Notes under the pieces: generated by a model | Seen by the model: only the letters and a program-made list of their open reading frames with translations | Told to the model about the DNA's origin: nothing | The model's database searches: none | Assembly (NCBI RefSeq): GCF_040703035.1 | Contig: NZ_CP159996.1 | Coordinates: 2,638,001-2,702,000 of the forward strand | Direction: 5' to 3' | Origin: Terribacillus aidingensis | GTDB taxonomy: Bacteria > Bacillota > Bacilli > Bacillales > Amphibacillaceae | DNA: 64,000 bases | Shown here: positions 17,569 through 26,869 of the stretch, one piece after another | How positions within the stretch are numbered: the first letter of the stretch is position 1 | How the letters are laid out: each line of letters starts with the position of its first letter | Made by a program: the position numbers and the translations under genes

Positions 17569-19507
17569 CAGCCAATCCCCTCTTCTTATCGAGAATTTCA
17601 CGTATATAGTTGTACGTTTCTTCGGTATTGTTTCCGTCGGTTCTCTCAACCATCAGGCTGAATTTCGATTGGTAGGCTGCTTTCTGTTCCTGAACAAAAT
17701 TACTCTGGATAAAAGCATTCAATTGATCGAAATCGTAAATAATGTCGCCAAATGCATTCTCCTTCTGCAGGATGTTCCGGGCACCATATTCTTTTTCTGC
17801 CTTTACCTTATCCTCCCAATAGAAGATGACATTGCTTCCGCCGGCAAATGCATAGAACGTAACAGAAGAATAATCAGAGATAAGCACTTTCGTTTTAAGA
17901 AGGATATCTTTTATGTCACCAGCGTATAGCTTGGATTGTATGTCGGCATAGATAGCAGGGAATTGATCACGCAGTATCACCTTTGCTTTCGGGTGAAGCA
18001 CTACATTGATCTTTTTCCCTTCATAGAAAGGATCACTGTTGATCATACGGATAAATTGTATGTACCTGCCTACATAAGAACCTTCTGTTTTACCACCTGT
18101 CAGATCCCAAGGTCTCCATGTAAGCATGAAGGTTATTTCTTCTTTTTGGACTGTCTCTTTTGATTCGACATACAGGTCCAGATTAGGAAGACCGGTAGGT
18201 ATAATATCGTCGTCTGTATAATTTGCATACTTCAAAAAATTCCGACTTTCTCTTCTGGAGCTCGTTACGATATAATCCGGTGCAATCGGCACTCTTTTAT
18301 TGAAGTAGCCTCTTTCAAATACATTTGTTGCTAAAGCTACACCATGCTGAAGGAATATTTTATTTTTGTTATCTAGAATTTTCTTCTTGATCAACCGATC
18401 ATTGTCGTACAGACGACGCTGGATATGAGTAGCTAAATCTGAGGAAATCAATGCATCTGCTTTGAAGATATTATAAAAGCTTCTAAGCGTATTTTTTTTG
18501 ATGATATATTTGCTGCCAAACTGTTCGATTAATGCCGGGTATAAGTCCGATTTGCTATCAATAATGAATCTTGCCATCGTATCGTTTTGCTGTCTGGCAT
18601 ATTTAAAGATCTCATAGGCTGATTCGCTGGCTCCTTCACAAAACTTCTCAAAAAGGATGATACGATTATTTTTCCGGGCGAATACTTTCACAATCACATA
18701 CGCAATTGCTTCTTTCATTACGATCGATTTATGCAGCTTGTTGGAGTACACGAAAACTAACTGCCCTGTGACCGATTTCCTGATAAATACAGATAAACTC
18801 TTGCTTATATGGTAATTGAACGTATTGTAAAGATAGTGCTTACGGCTGTACTTATCAAAGCCGCTCTTCTTGAACGGATAATAATAATTCGCCGTGTCGT
18901 TATGTATTCGAAGAAACATCGGTAAATTGATAGAGCTTGTTTCTATGTATATTCGTTCGAGATCCTTGGCTGGGATGATGCAGAAGAATGTATGATATAA
19001 AAGCTTCAGCTTACTGGTATTGAAGGTATTCTTCTCGCGTATCGTCTTTGAGAACAAATATTTGATCGGAAATCTGTGCTTCTTGTCATATCCTAGGGCG
19101 ATCTCATATTCCTGTATATTTGTATACCTGAATCGCAAAACCCCTATGAACAGAATCATATTCAAAAGAGGAATGCTCCAAACACGCTGCGAAGGAGCTA
19201 ATTCAGCTTTTTCAATTATCTGCTCCTCTGTAAGGCTTTTATGCTTACGGGTCACAATAAAGGATAATCTCATTCGCTTGTCCAAATAAAAAATGACTTG
19301 CTTTCCTTTGTGATAGACAATTTCCTTAATCGTAACGTTATGAGACTCGTCGTTCTCTTCCGTAATTATCTGGCCTGCTGCATCATACACATAGTATTTC
19401 TTATTGGTGCTTCTCTTTCTCGTAATCAAATTCACCGAACCGTTAAAGTCCAGAAACCCATCCTTGAAAACGAGAGAGCCATTAGATACTTCGCTGTAGA
19501 CGGACAA
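17486..19507 (-). CDS. CDP-glycerol glycerophosphotransferase family protein (TagF/TagB-like)
   Basis: About 673 aa. The C-terminal ~370 residues hold Glyphos_transf motifs: FLQHGVALATN, TGLPNLDLY, MLTWRPWD, VLHPKAK and LISDYSSVTFYAF. These enzymes transfer polyol-phosphate units to teichoic-acid-type polymers at the inner membrane face. The N-terminal ~270 residues are a variable domain. The start is placed at TTG 19507 because AGAGGAG lies 8 bp upstream; the ATG at 19525 has only a poor site. The stop overlaps the next gene by 83 bp, an unusually long overlap suggesting coupling. Confidence 0.85.
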   Translation of the reverse strand: MSVYSEVSNGSLVFKDGFLDFNGSVNLITRKRSTNKKYYVYDAAGQIITEENDESHNVTIKEIVYHKGKQVIFYLDKRMRLSFIVTRKHKSLTEEQIIEKAELAPSQRVWSIPLLNMILFIGVLRFRYTNIQEYEIALGYDKKHRFPIKYLFSKTIREKNTFNTSKLKLLYHTFFCIIPAKDLERIYIETSSINLPMFLRIHNDTANYYYPFKKSGFDKYSRKHYLYNTFNYHISKSLSVFIRKSVTGQLVFVYSNKLHKSIVMKEAIAYVIVKVFARKNNRIILFEKFCEGASESAYEIFKYARQQNDTMARFIIDSKSDLYPALIEQFGSKYIIKKNTLRSFYNIFKADALISSDLATHIQRRLYDNDRLIKKKILDNKNKIFLQHGVALATNVFERGYFNKRVPIAPDYIVTSSRRESRNFLKYANYTDDDIIPTGLPNLDLYVESKETVQKEEITFMLTWRPWDLTGGKTEGSYVGRYIQFIRMINSDPFYEGKKINVVLHPKAKVILRDQFPAIYADIQSKLYAGDIKDILLKTKVLISDYSSVTFYAFAGGSNVIFYWEDKVKAEKEYGARNILQKENAFGDIIYDFDQLNAFIQSNFVQEQKAAYQSKFSLMVERTDGNNTEETYNYIREILDKKRGLADVEYRNKRILRNERVLQLSGQENIQSK

Positions 19508-19626
19508 TCTGCTGTCTCCTCTCATATCTTCACTAATAATTTACAAATAAAAAAGATAATTTACATTCGCTTAAAATTATAGATTCATCCTTCTCCGCAC
19601 GAAAGATGAAGAAAGTAATGAAGTTT

Positions 19627-20445
19627 TTAGTCGAAATAGATATAATCAGCAACTTTTCTCCCGTCTTTTTCCTTACTTGTTCCAATTAAATCATTCTTCG
19701 CCTTCCCGTCTAGGACAAGAGATGTACTTCCTCCTCCATCCAGCACATATGCAACCCGTATATATTTGATTTTATTTTTGATGATGTGATAAAAGTCCGT
19801 ATAGGTTATGCCGCTGTTTTGCTCTGTTCTGCCATCGAATGTATAGATGTAAGTATTGTTGTAATAATCCTGCATGATGATTTGCCGAGGATTATCGATT
19901 TTTATATTTGGAATGGTATAGGAGCGATAGTAGTTTTTCCACTCACCATCTGCAACCAAAGGAAAGAAACCTTGCCACGTATTCACGATATTCTTCTCTT
20001 TTATTTCCTTATCCGCAAAGCGTGACTGAAACGTATACAGCCGGCCTGCACGATCACTGCCAAGCAGCCAGCTATTACCCAAATCACTTTCCTCTTTTTG
20101 GAATTCTCCATCTTTCATTTGTATACCATAAGCCTCACCCTTGTCGGGATTGAATACACTGGCATTGATCGCCACGCTAGCATCCTGTCTCTTTGAAAAG
20201 GATAGTACCTCCTCCAGGCCTTTGCCGAAGTCATCGTTTGCATATGCCTTCTTTACCGGGGAGGTCTTACCAAGTTCATTCTGATAATATATTTTGGTTA
20301 CATAGTAAACGGAATCATTGTAGTCATAGGAATTAAAAACCACCTTGGTTTTATCATAGGTGGATGGGGAAAGATCTATAGGAAGGATGATGAAAGATAG
20401 CAATACTGTTAAGCAAATGAAACCTATTTTGAATGGCTGCTTCAT
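19627..20445 (-). CDS. Phosphodiester glycosidase (NAGPA/DUF2233) family protein
   Basis: 272 aa. A hydrophobic N-terminal segment (FICLTVLLSFIILPI) points to a membrane anchor or signal. The domain has INASVFNPDKG, the middle GIQMKDGEF, and the C-terminal VLDGGGSTSLVLDGK, which is the DGGGS hallmark of NAGPA-type proteins. These hydrolyse N-acetylglucosamine phosphodiesters in animals; in bacteria they are exported and linked to wall polymers. GGAG precedes the ATG. It is between the transferase and LCP genes, consistent with wall-polymer trimming. Confidence 0.82.
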   Translation of the reverse strand: MKQPFKIGFICLTVLLSFIILPIDLSPSTYDKTKVVFNSYDYNDSVYYVTKIYYQNELGKTSPVKKAYANDDFGKGLEEVLSFSKRQDASVAINASVFNPDKGEAYGIQMKDGEFQKEESDLGNSWLLGSDRAGRLYTFQSRFADKEIKEKNIVNTWQGFFPLVADGEWKNYYRSYTIPNIKIDNPRQIIMQDYYNNTYIYTFDGRTEQNSGITYTDFYHIIKNKIKYIRVAYVLDGGGSTSLVLDGKAKNDLIGTSKEKDGRKVADYIYFD

Positions 20446-20651
20446 GCGGCGTGCTCCTTTTTAGTTGCCTCAGGTTAGTAGTAAAAACATAAGCAGTTTC
20501 TAGGTTATCATTAATGTTTTAAGGTATAAATAGAGCGATAAGGCTAGATGATGTGAGGGAGAAACAGTTAAAAACAGTTCAGATAGCACAGATAAGACCA
20601 AGGCTTTCTAATTAATGCATAACAAATATATGGATGATTATAAGGACAAAA

Positions 20652-20685
20652 GAAACAGCCTCCCAATATTTAGGAAGGCTGTTTC
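20652..20685 (-). terminator. Terminator of the first LCP gene
   Basis: GAAACAGCCT and AGGCTGTTTC form a 10-bp stem around an AT-rich loop, directly downstream of the LCP stop at 20696. Confidence 0.65.
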
Positions 20686-20695
20686 TGGCTGTTTT

Positions 20696-21619
20696 CTATG
20701 AAATCATATCGTGGACTTTATCTCGTTCCTCTTGAGAAACTTCATAATAATAAATATCATCGATGGTTGTGCCTGCACCCTGGATTTGGTAATTCTCAGA
20801 GTTCTGACGCACATTCCGGTAGTTCTTGAATAGATCCGTCATCGTTGAGAAGTCCATATTCGTTTGGACGTTATCACCTAACGCACTTAAAATATCATCA
20901 ATCTTGCTAACAGAGTTGATGCTTGCACCTTTATCGATAACCGCTTGGATTACTTGACGCTGTCGAGCATTACGGCCAAAGTCGCCATCTGGATCCAAGT
21001 GGCGCATGCGCACATAGCCCATTGCTTTTGGTCCGTCCAGCTGAATTTCTCCCTGTGCATAGTGATAGCCTTTTTGGTAATATCCTTCATCGATCCAATC
21101 AAGCTGGTTATTCACTGTGATACCGCCAACTGCATCAACAAAGTCGGATAAACCTTCCATGTTCATTTCTGCGAAATAATCGATTTCAGTATCCAGGAAG
21201 TTCTCTACGGTATCAATTGCCATATCCACTCCGCCGAATGCATATGCGTGGTTAATTTTATCGGTTGTTCCATGTCCTACAATTTCTGTACGTGAGTCAC
21301 GAGGAATACTTATTAGTTTCATAGAATTATTCGCTGGATCAAGCGACATTACCATCAGTGCATCGGAGCGCCCTGCATCATCGTCACGCTGGTCAACACC
21401 TAGCAACAATACATTCAGCTTCTCTTGATCCTTCACTTTTGTCACTGATTGTTTCATGTCAATTGAATCTGAACCTTTTTGCATCGTATTAACTGTCGTC
21501 TTCGCTTTATTGGCAGCATAGATGCCCGTTGCTGCTACGGCAATTATTAATACAGCAATAATACTCAAGGTCACTTTCAGCCAAGTTCTTTTCTTCTTAC
21601 GCTTTTCTTTCCTGCCCAA
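20696..21619 (-). CDS. LCP (LytR-CpsA-Psr) family polymer ligase
   Basis: About 307 aa with a basic N-terminus, one transmembrane segment (~residues 14-32) and an extracytoplasmic LCP domain. Hallmarks are LLGVDQRDDDAGRSDALMV, SIPRDSRTEI and KINHAYAFGG, then GYVRMRHLDPDGDFGRNARQ with the catalytic arginines. LCP enzymes attach undecaprenyl-linked teichoic or capsular polymers to peptidoglycan. GGGGG lies 8 bp before the TTG at 21619; the ATG at 21625 is too close. It is separated from the second LCP gene by a terminator-like hairpin. Confidence 0.92.
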   Translation of the reverse strand: MGRKEKRKKKRTWLKVTLSIIAVLIIAVAATGIYAANKAKTTVNTMQKGSDSIDMKQSVTKVKDQEKLNVLLLGVDQRDDDAGRSDALMVMSLDPANNSMKLISIPRDSRTEIVGHGTTDKINHAYAFGGVDMAIDTVENFLDTEIDYFAEMNMEGLSDFVDAVGGITVNNQLDWIDEGYYQKGYHYAQGEIQLDGPKAMGYVRMRHLDPDGDFGRNARQRQVIQAVIDKGASINSVSKIDDILSALGDNVQTNMDFSTMTDLFKNYRNVRQNSENYQIQGAGTTIDDIYYYEVSQEERDKVHDMIS

Positions 21620-21671
21620 AACCATATCCCCCTTATTCTGCTACCACTGGAAATTAAATTATATCAGAAAA

Positions 21672-21709
21672 ACCTCTTCTTTTTCCGTTTAATTGTAAAA
21701 AGAAGAGGT
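21672..21709 (-). terminator. Terminator between the two LCP genes
   Basis: A perfect 13-bp stem, ACCTCTTCTTTTT / AAAAAGAAGAGGT, with a 12-nt loop right after the upstream LCP stop. It implies separate or attenuated transcription of the two paralogs. Confidence 0.75.
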
Positions 21710-21714
21710 CTATA

Positions 21715-22662
21715 TTACTGATTTAAGAAGTTTTGCGCTTCTTGGGCATTCTGTTCCAAACCGCCCACATTAAATTCCAGCACTGCTCCTACACCATAGC
21801 GAGCATCATGATAGGTGTCATCCATCGGAATACGCATAGTCTCCATATCCGCTGTTTTTCCTCTTAGGACATCTGTTCCCATCGACAACAACAATCCGTT
21901 ACGCACATTTGTACTGATATACCCATTGGCAATACCAATCATCTTAGGCAGCTTCGCAACAGTCGTCACACTGGCAACTTCCTCTTTCAGCTTACCTAAG
22001 ACTTCCTGCTGCCGCTGTACCCGACCGTAGTCACCATTCGCATCATGGCGGAAACGGCTGTATGCTAGCAGCTCTTCACCGTGAAGTCTTTGCGTGCCTT
22101 CCGTCAGCTGTACACCCAATGCTTTCTGGTCAGTTGTCATTTCTGGTGTCACTGTTACTTCAATGCCATCTGGTGCTACGGCATCAACGAGCTTCTCGAA
22201 GCCTTTAAAGTCAACCTCCGCATAATAATTAATATCGATTCCAAAGTTTTCGGTAACTGTCTTACGTACTAGTTCTGGTCCGCCGATTGAATAGGCCGCA
22301 TTGATTTTATTAAAACCATACCCAGGAATATTCACATACGTATCACGCATGATCGATATCAGCTTTGGCTGTTTCGTATCCGAGCTGTAATTGGCAATCA
22401 TGATTGTATCAGCCCGTGCATTATCTCCCCCGCGGGAATCACTGCCGAGTACAAGTACATTTACGTTATCAACATTTTCGTCGGAACCATTGAATTCAAC
22501 TTCATCGCTTAAATTATTATCTGCGTTCGCAGCTCGCGAAGCAGAAATATATTCATATGCAGCATAACTTCCAATCGCTAAGAATGCGATCAGGAATACC
22601 ATCATAAACAGTCTGAATTTGCGCACCTTCTTCTTCTTGCGCCTCTGACGTTGTAAAGTCAC
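21715..22662 (-). CDS. LCP (LytR-CpsA-Psr) family polymer ligase, second paralog
   Basis: 315 aa. The basic start RQRRKKKKVRKF is followed by a membrane segment (LFMMVFLIAFLAIGSYAA) and the LCP domain: VLGSDSRGGDNARADTIMI, SIMRDTYVNIPG, KINAAYSIGG and LAYSRFRHDANGDYGRVQRQ. Function as for the first paralog. Initiation is at GTG with AAAGGCGG upstream. It is divergent from the STAND regulator gene across 296 bp, so that regulator could control it. Confidence 0.92.
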   Translation of the reverse strand: MTLQRQRRKKKKVRKFRLFMMVFLIAFLAIGSYAAYEYISASRAANADNNLSDEVEFNGSDENVDNVNVLVLGSDSRGGDNARADTIMIANYSSDTKQPKLISIMRDTYVNIPGYGFNKINAAYSIGGPELVRKTVTENFGIDINYYAEVDFKGFEKLVDAVAPDGIEVTVTPEMTTDQKALGVQLTEGTQRLHGEELLAYSRFRHDANGDYGRVQRQQEVLGKLKEEVASVTTVAKLPKMIGIANGYISTNVRNGLLLSMGTDVLRGKTADMETMRIPMDDTYHDARYGVGAVLEFNVGGLEQNAQEAQNFLNQ

Positions 22663-22958
22663 AATTATCCGCCTTTCTGAAAATACCTACTAAAGATAAT
22701 AGCATGAAATGCCTATATGGAATATAGTTTTAATAATTTTTGCAAAGAATATCCAGTATAAATAAACCAATTTACTGTACGGCCAGTCAGAACTTATTTG
22801 TACTTATTTATTTGTATAACGAACCGGTACAAATGTACGGGATATTTCATTACATTTTGTTTGTCTTTTTTTGTAAATTAACTTATTAATTTCCGAATAT
22901 ATAGTAATATATCCTTATAGTATTAGTAGATTATAACAGCGAGGGAGGATAAAGCGAG
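22663..22958. promoter_or_regulatory. Divergent regulatory region with repeated TGTAC elements
   Basis: This AT-rich gap separates an LCP gene from the STAND regulator. TGTACGG occurs at 22776-22782 and 22834-22840, ATTTGTAC near 22796-22803, ATTTGTAT shortly after, and the near-palindrome GTACA-AA-TGTAC at 22827-22838. The cluster looks like an operator for one DNA-binding protein, possibly the divergent STAND-HTH product. No clear consensus promoter was assigned. Confidence 0.4.
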
Positions 22959-24950
22959 GTGGAAGGAATAGTCCCCATTGAGCCGGCAGCACGTCAGCCA
23001 GTATTTGTTGGTCGCCAAAAGGAATTAACAGTGTTCCATGACTGGTTAAAGAATAATGACGCAACGTCTGCTTTAATTGCCATCTCTGGTATGGGCGGCA
23101 TTGGAAAAAGTTCTTTGCTGGCAAGGATGAACTATCTCGCTAAAAAAGAAAGTGTCAGAACAGTTTTTCTGGATGGCAATGCCTGTCCGCAAACACCAGC
23201 AAGCTTTATGGAATATGTTCATAGCCTGTTGCAATCCTTCCATCAAAAAGCTCCTTTGGATGTGTTGTTCCATAATCCAACAGGCATTAAACTACTCCTA
23301 TGTATCGATCATTTTGAAGGACTTGCAGTATTAAGAGACTGGTTTTTGCACACATTTGTTCCACAATTAGCTGTGAATGGCATTGGGATAGTAATTGCTA
23401 CCCGAAAGCCCTTGCCCATATCCATTGCACATATACAGACACTATCTTTGCCGCTGGATTATCTATCTTATGAGGAATCGGTTCAATATATTGAGAAAAC
23501 AACCTCTTTGTTTCCCAAACAAATTCATGACTTAGCGAATAAAACAGATGGACTGCCTTTAAGCCTTGCCTTAGCTGTAGACATGGTGACTACAAGTACA
23601 AATCCAGATGTGCGCGCTGTTAGTCAAACAATCAGTGCGAAAATATTAAAAGAAGTAACCGCTGTTTCACTCCACCCGCTACTTGAAGTACTTATTGTCA
23701 TGGAGTATGCCAACCAAGAAATATTCGAAGCTGTACTCGGGCGGAAGGTGAGCTTGGAAGATTATCGTAATCTGCAACTGCTGTCATTCATTGATTTGCA
23801 CCCTTTTGGATTGAAGCTGCATGACGTGGCGAAAAGTTACTTACTTCAGGATTTCCAGCTGAGGGAGCCGACCAGACTTTATCAGCTTCATCGATCTTGC
23901 ATGCGGGCACTGTATCGAGAGCTTACACATGCTTCTCAAACAGATCGCGTAATCATTGCATCTGCGCTGCTCAAGATGAATCAAGCGATGTGGCCAAAAC
24001 ATAATGCTTATGCAAGTTTTACACAGCGAATTCATCAGGTGCGAACAGGCAGGCTGATAGCCAGTGACCTTCCCCGGCTTCATGAGCTTTTGGAGGAATG
24101 GTGTTTTTATAGTGTTGATAAAGAACATAACCAGAACTACCATGATTTCTTGGATGCCGTGGTTCAAATGGATCCAGACAGTATAACCATTTTACGCGAT
24201 TATACGAATAAGCCGATCGGCATGTTCATCACGGTGCTTTATACGACACGAACGGCTCCTTTGCTGCTCCAGCATTTTCAGAATGAGCTAAATGCTATCT
24301 TTACAGCAAAGGTTTGCAGACACGCTGCATTGCAAGCAGATACTTATATTCCCATTCTTGTAACAGCACAGAATGACATTACTGCCTATACAAGAGAAGA
24401 ACTAGTTGGCATGCTGATTGTGGAACAGCTTGTGAAGTTAGAGTCAGGCAGAAGAGCTATACTCGTAGCTACGAACAATTCACTCAAACAGTTCCTGCGT
24501 ACAATAGGCTTTAACAGCCGCCCTGTAACAGACACAAGCTGCGATACTTCCTGGGCGAAAGCTGACATTATGGAGCTGGATCTGCGTACAAGACCTTTTG
24601 GTGATTGGGTCCTGCACATGATGCCGGAAGAACAACATAAACAGAACAGCTTATCTGTAAATCACATGCGGCGTATCCTTCAATCCATCCAGTCACCCAG
24701 TGAGTTAAACCGTTATTGCAGCATGTTCACAGACTGTAACGATGGACGAGCTGTACAGCAAAAGGTTTTGCAATGTCTTCAAAATCCTGATGGACTTTCT
24801 AAAGAACAACAGGACGTACTATTAAACAGCTTTGTCCGCTACCCGAATAATATAGTAAAAGCTGTAGCTGCGAGCAATATGAGCAGAGCTACTTTTTATC
24901 GCCAGCAGAAGAAAGCACTTCAAAAACTTACTGATATACTAGTATTATAA
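22959..24950 (+). CDS. STAND ATPase regulator with GNAT-like region and C-terminal HTH
   Basis: 663 aa. Residues ~13-260 are an NB-ARC/AAA-type STAND NTPase: VFVGRQKELTVFHDWL, Walker A ISGMGGIGKSSLL (~45), Walker B KLLLCIDHFEGL (~113), and KTDGLPLSLALAVDMV as the GxP region. Residues ~395-550 resemble a degenerate GNAT fold (DSITILRDYTNKPIGMFI ... FLRTIGFNSRP). The last ~45 residues are an HTH (NIVKAVAASNMSRATFYRQQ). It is therefore likely a ligand-sensing transcription factor, though it has no recognised name. GTG start with GGGAGG ~10 bp upstream. It is convergent with the degenerate CpsB paralog. Confidence 0.75.
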   Translation: MEGIVPIEPAARQPVFVGRQKELTVFHDWLKNNDATSALIAISGMGGIGKSSLLARMNYLAKKESVRTVFLDGNACPQTPASFMEYVHSLLQSFHQKAPLDVLFHNPTGIKLLLCIDHFEGLAVLRDWFLHTFVPQLAVNGIGIVIATRKPLPISIAHIQTLSLPLDYLSYEESVQYIEKTTSLFPKQIHDLANKTDGLPLSLALAVDMVTTSTNPDVRAVSQTISAKILKEVTAVSLHPLLEVLIVMEYANQEIFEAVLGRKVSLEDYRNLQLLSFIDLHPFGLKLHDVAKSYLLQDFQLREPTRLYQLHRSCMRALYRELTHASQTDRVIIASALLKMNQAMWPKHNAYASFTQRIHQVRTGRLIASDLPRLHELLEEWCFYSVDKEHNQNYHDFLDAVVQMDPDSITILRDYTNKPIGMFITVLYTTRTAPLLLQHFQNELNAIFTAKVCRHAALQADTYIPILVTAQNDITAYTREELVGMLIVEQLVKLESGRRAILVATNNSLKQFLRTIGFNSRPVTDTSCDTSWAKADIMELDLRTRPFGDWVLHMMPEEQHKQNSLSVNHMRRILQSIQSPSELNRYCSMFTDCNDGRAVQQKVLQCLQNPDGLSKEQQDVLLNSFVRYPNNIVKAVAASNMSRATFYRQQKKALQKLTDILVL

Positions 24951-24952
24951 AA

Positions 24953-24987
24953 AAGAAGCGACACAGTGAGCCGCTGTGTCGCTTCTT
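24953..24987. terminator. Strong bidirectional terminator
   Basis: A perfect 14-bp stem AAGAAGCGACACAG / CTGTGTCGCTTCTT with a 7-nt loop and flanking A and T runs, shared by the convergent STAND and CpsB-like genes. Confidence 0.9.
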
Positions 24988-24995
24988 TTTATGTA

Positions 24996-25763
24996 TTATA
25001 CAAACCGCTTTTTAAGCCCTTTTCTGCCAATCCTCTCAGGCTCTTCCCTTATAACCACAGCGCCTTCCACCATCTTCCAGCTGTTATTCATCAGCATATA
25101 AGCAGCCTGATTACCAAATTGTTTACCCACTTCCTGATAAGCCCTCAGCAAACCAAAGCCTTTACCAGATTGATGATTATTTGAACCAACAAAATGAACC
25201 AGATTGGAAGCAATCAGCTGCTGTGTGAATTTCCGTACCTTCCCACCATGATCCCCATTGACACTCCCTGCAGCAATCTGTACGAAGCAGCCGTTTTTGA
25301 CTAGCTCGTAGAGAAATTCCGGCTGCTGATTCACATACCCGTTCTTCTCCGGACTAGCAATCACAGGATGAAACCCAGAAGCCTGCATCTCCCGGATCAA
25401 TTGCTTCACATAGCTAGGAAGCGGATTCTCAGGTAACTCCAAGTAAAGATAGCTTGTATTTGTATTAACTGCCAGTAAATCCATGAAATCCCGTTCTTTG
25501 AGCAAATCATTGGATACAAGCGCTTCCTGCCCAGGCAGAACCTGTAATGGAATTCCCTCTTCCCGAAGTATTTCATTAAATTCATCTATACTGGCATAAA
25601 TCCTTTGTCGATTATTAAAAGAATGCCGACTCTGATCATGCGGAGTAGCCACGATTGTATCAATTCCCTCAAATACAGCTTCCTCCGCCATCTTCAAGCT
25701 TTCCTCCAGCGTACTCGGACCATCATCCAAACCATGCAAGATATGGCAGTGGATATCTATCAT
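24996..25763 (-). CDS. CpsB/YwqE-type PHP phosphatase paralog with altered active site
   Basis: 255 aa, the same length as the intact copy at 37771-38538, and the two can be aligned without gaps. It keeps H5, H7 and H42 (DIHCH, TPH) and E80 (PGQE). But the HPER motif is SPEK (H137 to S, R140 to K), SDAH is SNNH (D195 to N), and PHH is PHD (H43 to D). H137, R140 and D195 are metal-binding or catalytic in CpsB phosphotyrosine phosphatases, so activity is doubtful. The frame is intact with GGAGG 7 bp before ATG, so it is probably expressed. It sits apart from the kinase and may act as a non-catalytic binder. Confidence 0.85.
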   Translation of the reverse strand: MIDIHCHILHGLDDGPSTLEESLKMAEEAVFEGIDTIVATPHDQSRHSFNNRQRIYASIDEFNEILREEGIPLQVLPGQEALVSNDLLKERDFMDLLAVNTNTSYLYLELPENPLPSYVKQLIREMQASGFHPVIASPEKNGYVNQQPEFLYELVKNGCFVQIAAGSVNGDHGGKVRKFTQQLIASNLVHFVGSNNHQSGKGFGLLRAYQEVGKQFGNQAAYMLMNNSWKMVEGAVVIREEPERIGRKGLKKRFV

Positions 25764-26074
25764 TAGGAAGCCTCCATTTCAGTATATGTGCTTACTGAAA
25801 TGGTAGCATGAGGATAGTTGTGAATTGTCTCATTTTTGTCTCATCATAGAAATAAACAGAGGATCCTACCAAAACACCTGTTACACTAATCCTTTCTGAC
25901 GGATGCTATTATGTAAAATAATATAATTCAAAGGTGTTGTATTTAAGAGATTATTATTGGCTATTAAGGAAGATAGACTCTAAAAAAGAAAAAAATAGTA
26001 ATATTACCTAAATTCTTATTGCCTTCACCAATTCTTTAAATTAGACTGATTGGTATAAAGAGGTGAAACATTAA
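25764..26074. other. Intergenic region, nothing specific recognised
   Basis: About 310 bp between the divergent CpsB paralog and the acetyltransferase-like gene. Base use becomes clearly more AT-rich from about 25.9 kb onward, marking the left boundary of the exopolysaccharide segment. No gene, tRNA or insertion-sequence end was recognised. Confidence 0.5.
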
Positions 26075-26593
26075 TTGAATAAGATGATAGAAAGTTTCCA
26101 AAGGCTTGGCGGAATTCATGGAATCATAGTAATGTCTTTTTATAGATATGGAAACTGGGTTTATTACAAAGTAAAAATTCCAGGAATAAGACACATACTA
26201 TGGACATTTTACAGGTTAATTGATTTTTGTTTTGTAAGATTATTTTTGAATTGCGAGATACCTGCACAGTGTCATATTGGAAAGAACATTAGATTACCAC
26301 ATGGTGGAAATGGAATCATTCTTCATAAGAATGTCATAATTAAGGATAATGTAACAATCTTTCATCAAGTAACTCTAGGCATTGTAAATTATGGTATTGG
26401 CTTAGAAAAGATTGTCGTGGAAAATGGTGCTCTAATTGGATGTGGAGCTAAGATATTAGGCAATGTTACAATTGGAGAGAACGCAAAAGTAGGCGCAAAT
26501 ACGGTAGTATTAAAGGATGTTCCCGTTGGATATACAGCGGTAGGATCATCTGCAGAACTAAAGTTAAATAATAATAATAAAATACAGATTTAA
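26075..26593 (+). CDS. Serine O-acetyltransferase-like hexapeptide-repeat protein
   Basis: 172 aa. The left-handed beta-helix repeats run from ~residue 65: IGKNIRLPHGGNGIILHKNVII, VTIFHQVTLG, and IGCGAKILGNVTIGENAKVGANTVVLKDV. This CysE-like arrangement (H in FHQVTLG, then IGCGA) is typical of acetyltransferases in polysaccharide loci that O-acetylate sugars. Initiation is at TTG with AGAGGTG ~10 bp upstream. It is on the strand opposite to the eps operon. A cysteine-biosynthesis role is less likely given the context and the short N-terminus. Confidence 0.82.
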   Translation: MNKMIESFQRLGGIHGIIVMSFYRYGNWVYYKVKIPGIRHILWTFYRLIDFCFVRLFLNCEIPAQCHIGKNIRLPHGGNGIILHKNVIIKDNVTIFHQVTLGIVNYGIGLEKIVVENGALIGCGAKILGNVTIGENAKVGANTVVLKDVPVGYTAVGSSAELKLNNNNKIQI

Positions 26594-26836
26594 AACTAAA
26601 TTACAATTCTGCTCGACAAGTTAAGCGTTAACTAAATTGCATACAGAATACTAACTAATATGGGAAATAAAAGTGAGCACCTCATATAACGAGTTTTTTT
26701 CTAGGGCTAGTGGATATGTTGAAAAATAGTGACTGATTAGATTCATCTAACATTTACACCAATGCCCTAAAATTACGTAGGCCTTGTTCATAAATTTGGC
26801 AAACAGAAAAGAGTGTACATAGATAATTGAATGAAT
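26594..26836. other. Intergenic region without recognised gene
   Basis: AT-rich, with stops in all frames. It separates the acetyltransferase-like gene from the convergent polymerase gene. A vague transposase-like reading was considered and not supported. Confidence 0.4.
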
Positions 26837-26837
26837 A

Positions 26838-26869
26838 TTAAAAGAGCAGTGAAATCACTGCTCTTTTAA
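26838..26869. terminator. Strong terminator after wzy
   Basis: A perfect 15-bp stem TTAAAAGAGCAGTGA / TCACTGCTCTTTTAA with a 2-nt loop, overlapping the end of the polymerase gene; can act on both strands. Confidence 0.85.

Noticed and set aside
26640..26836. Possible insertion-sequence remnant at the edge of the eps segment
   Set aside because: No inverted ends, target duplication or convincing transposase frame could be read.
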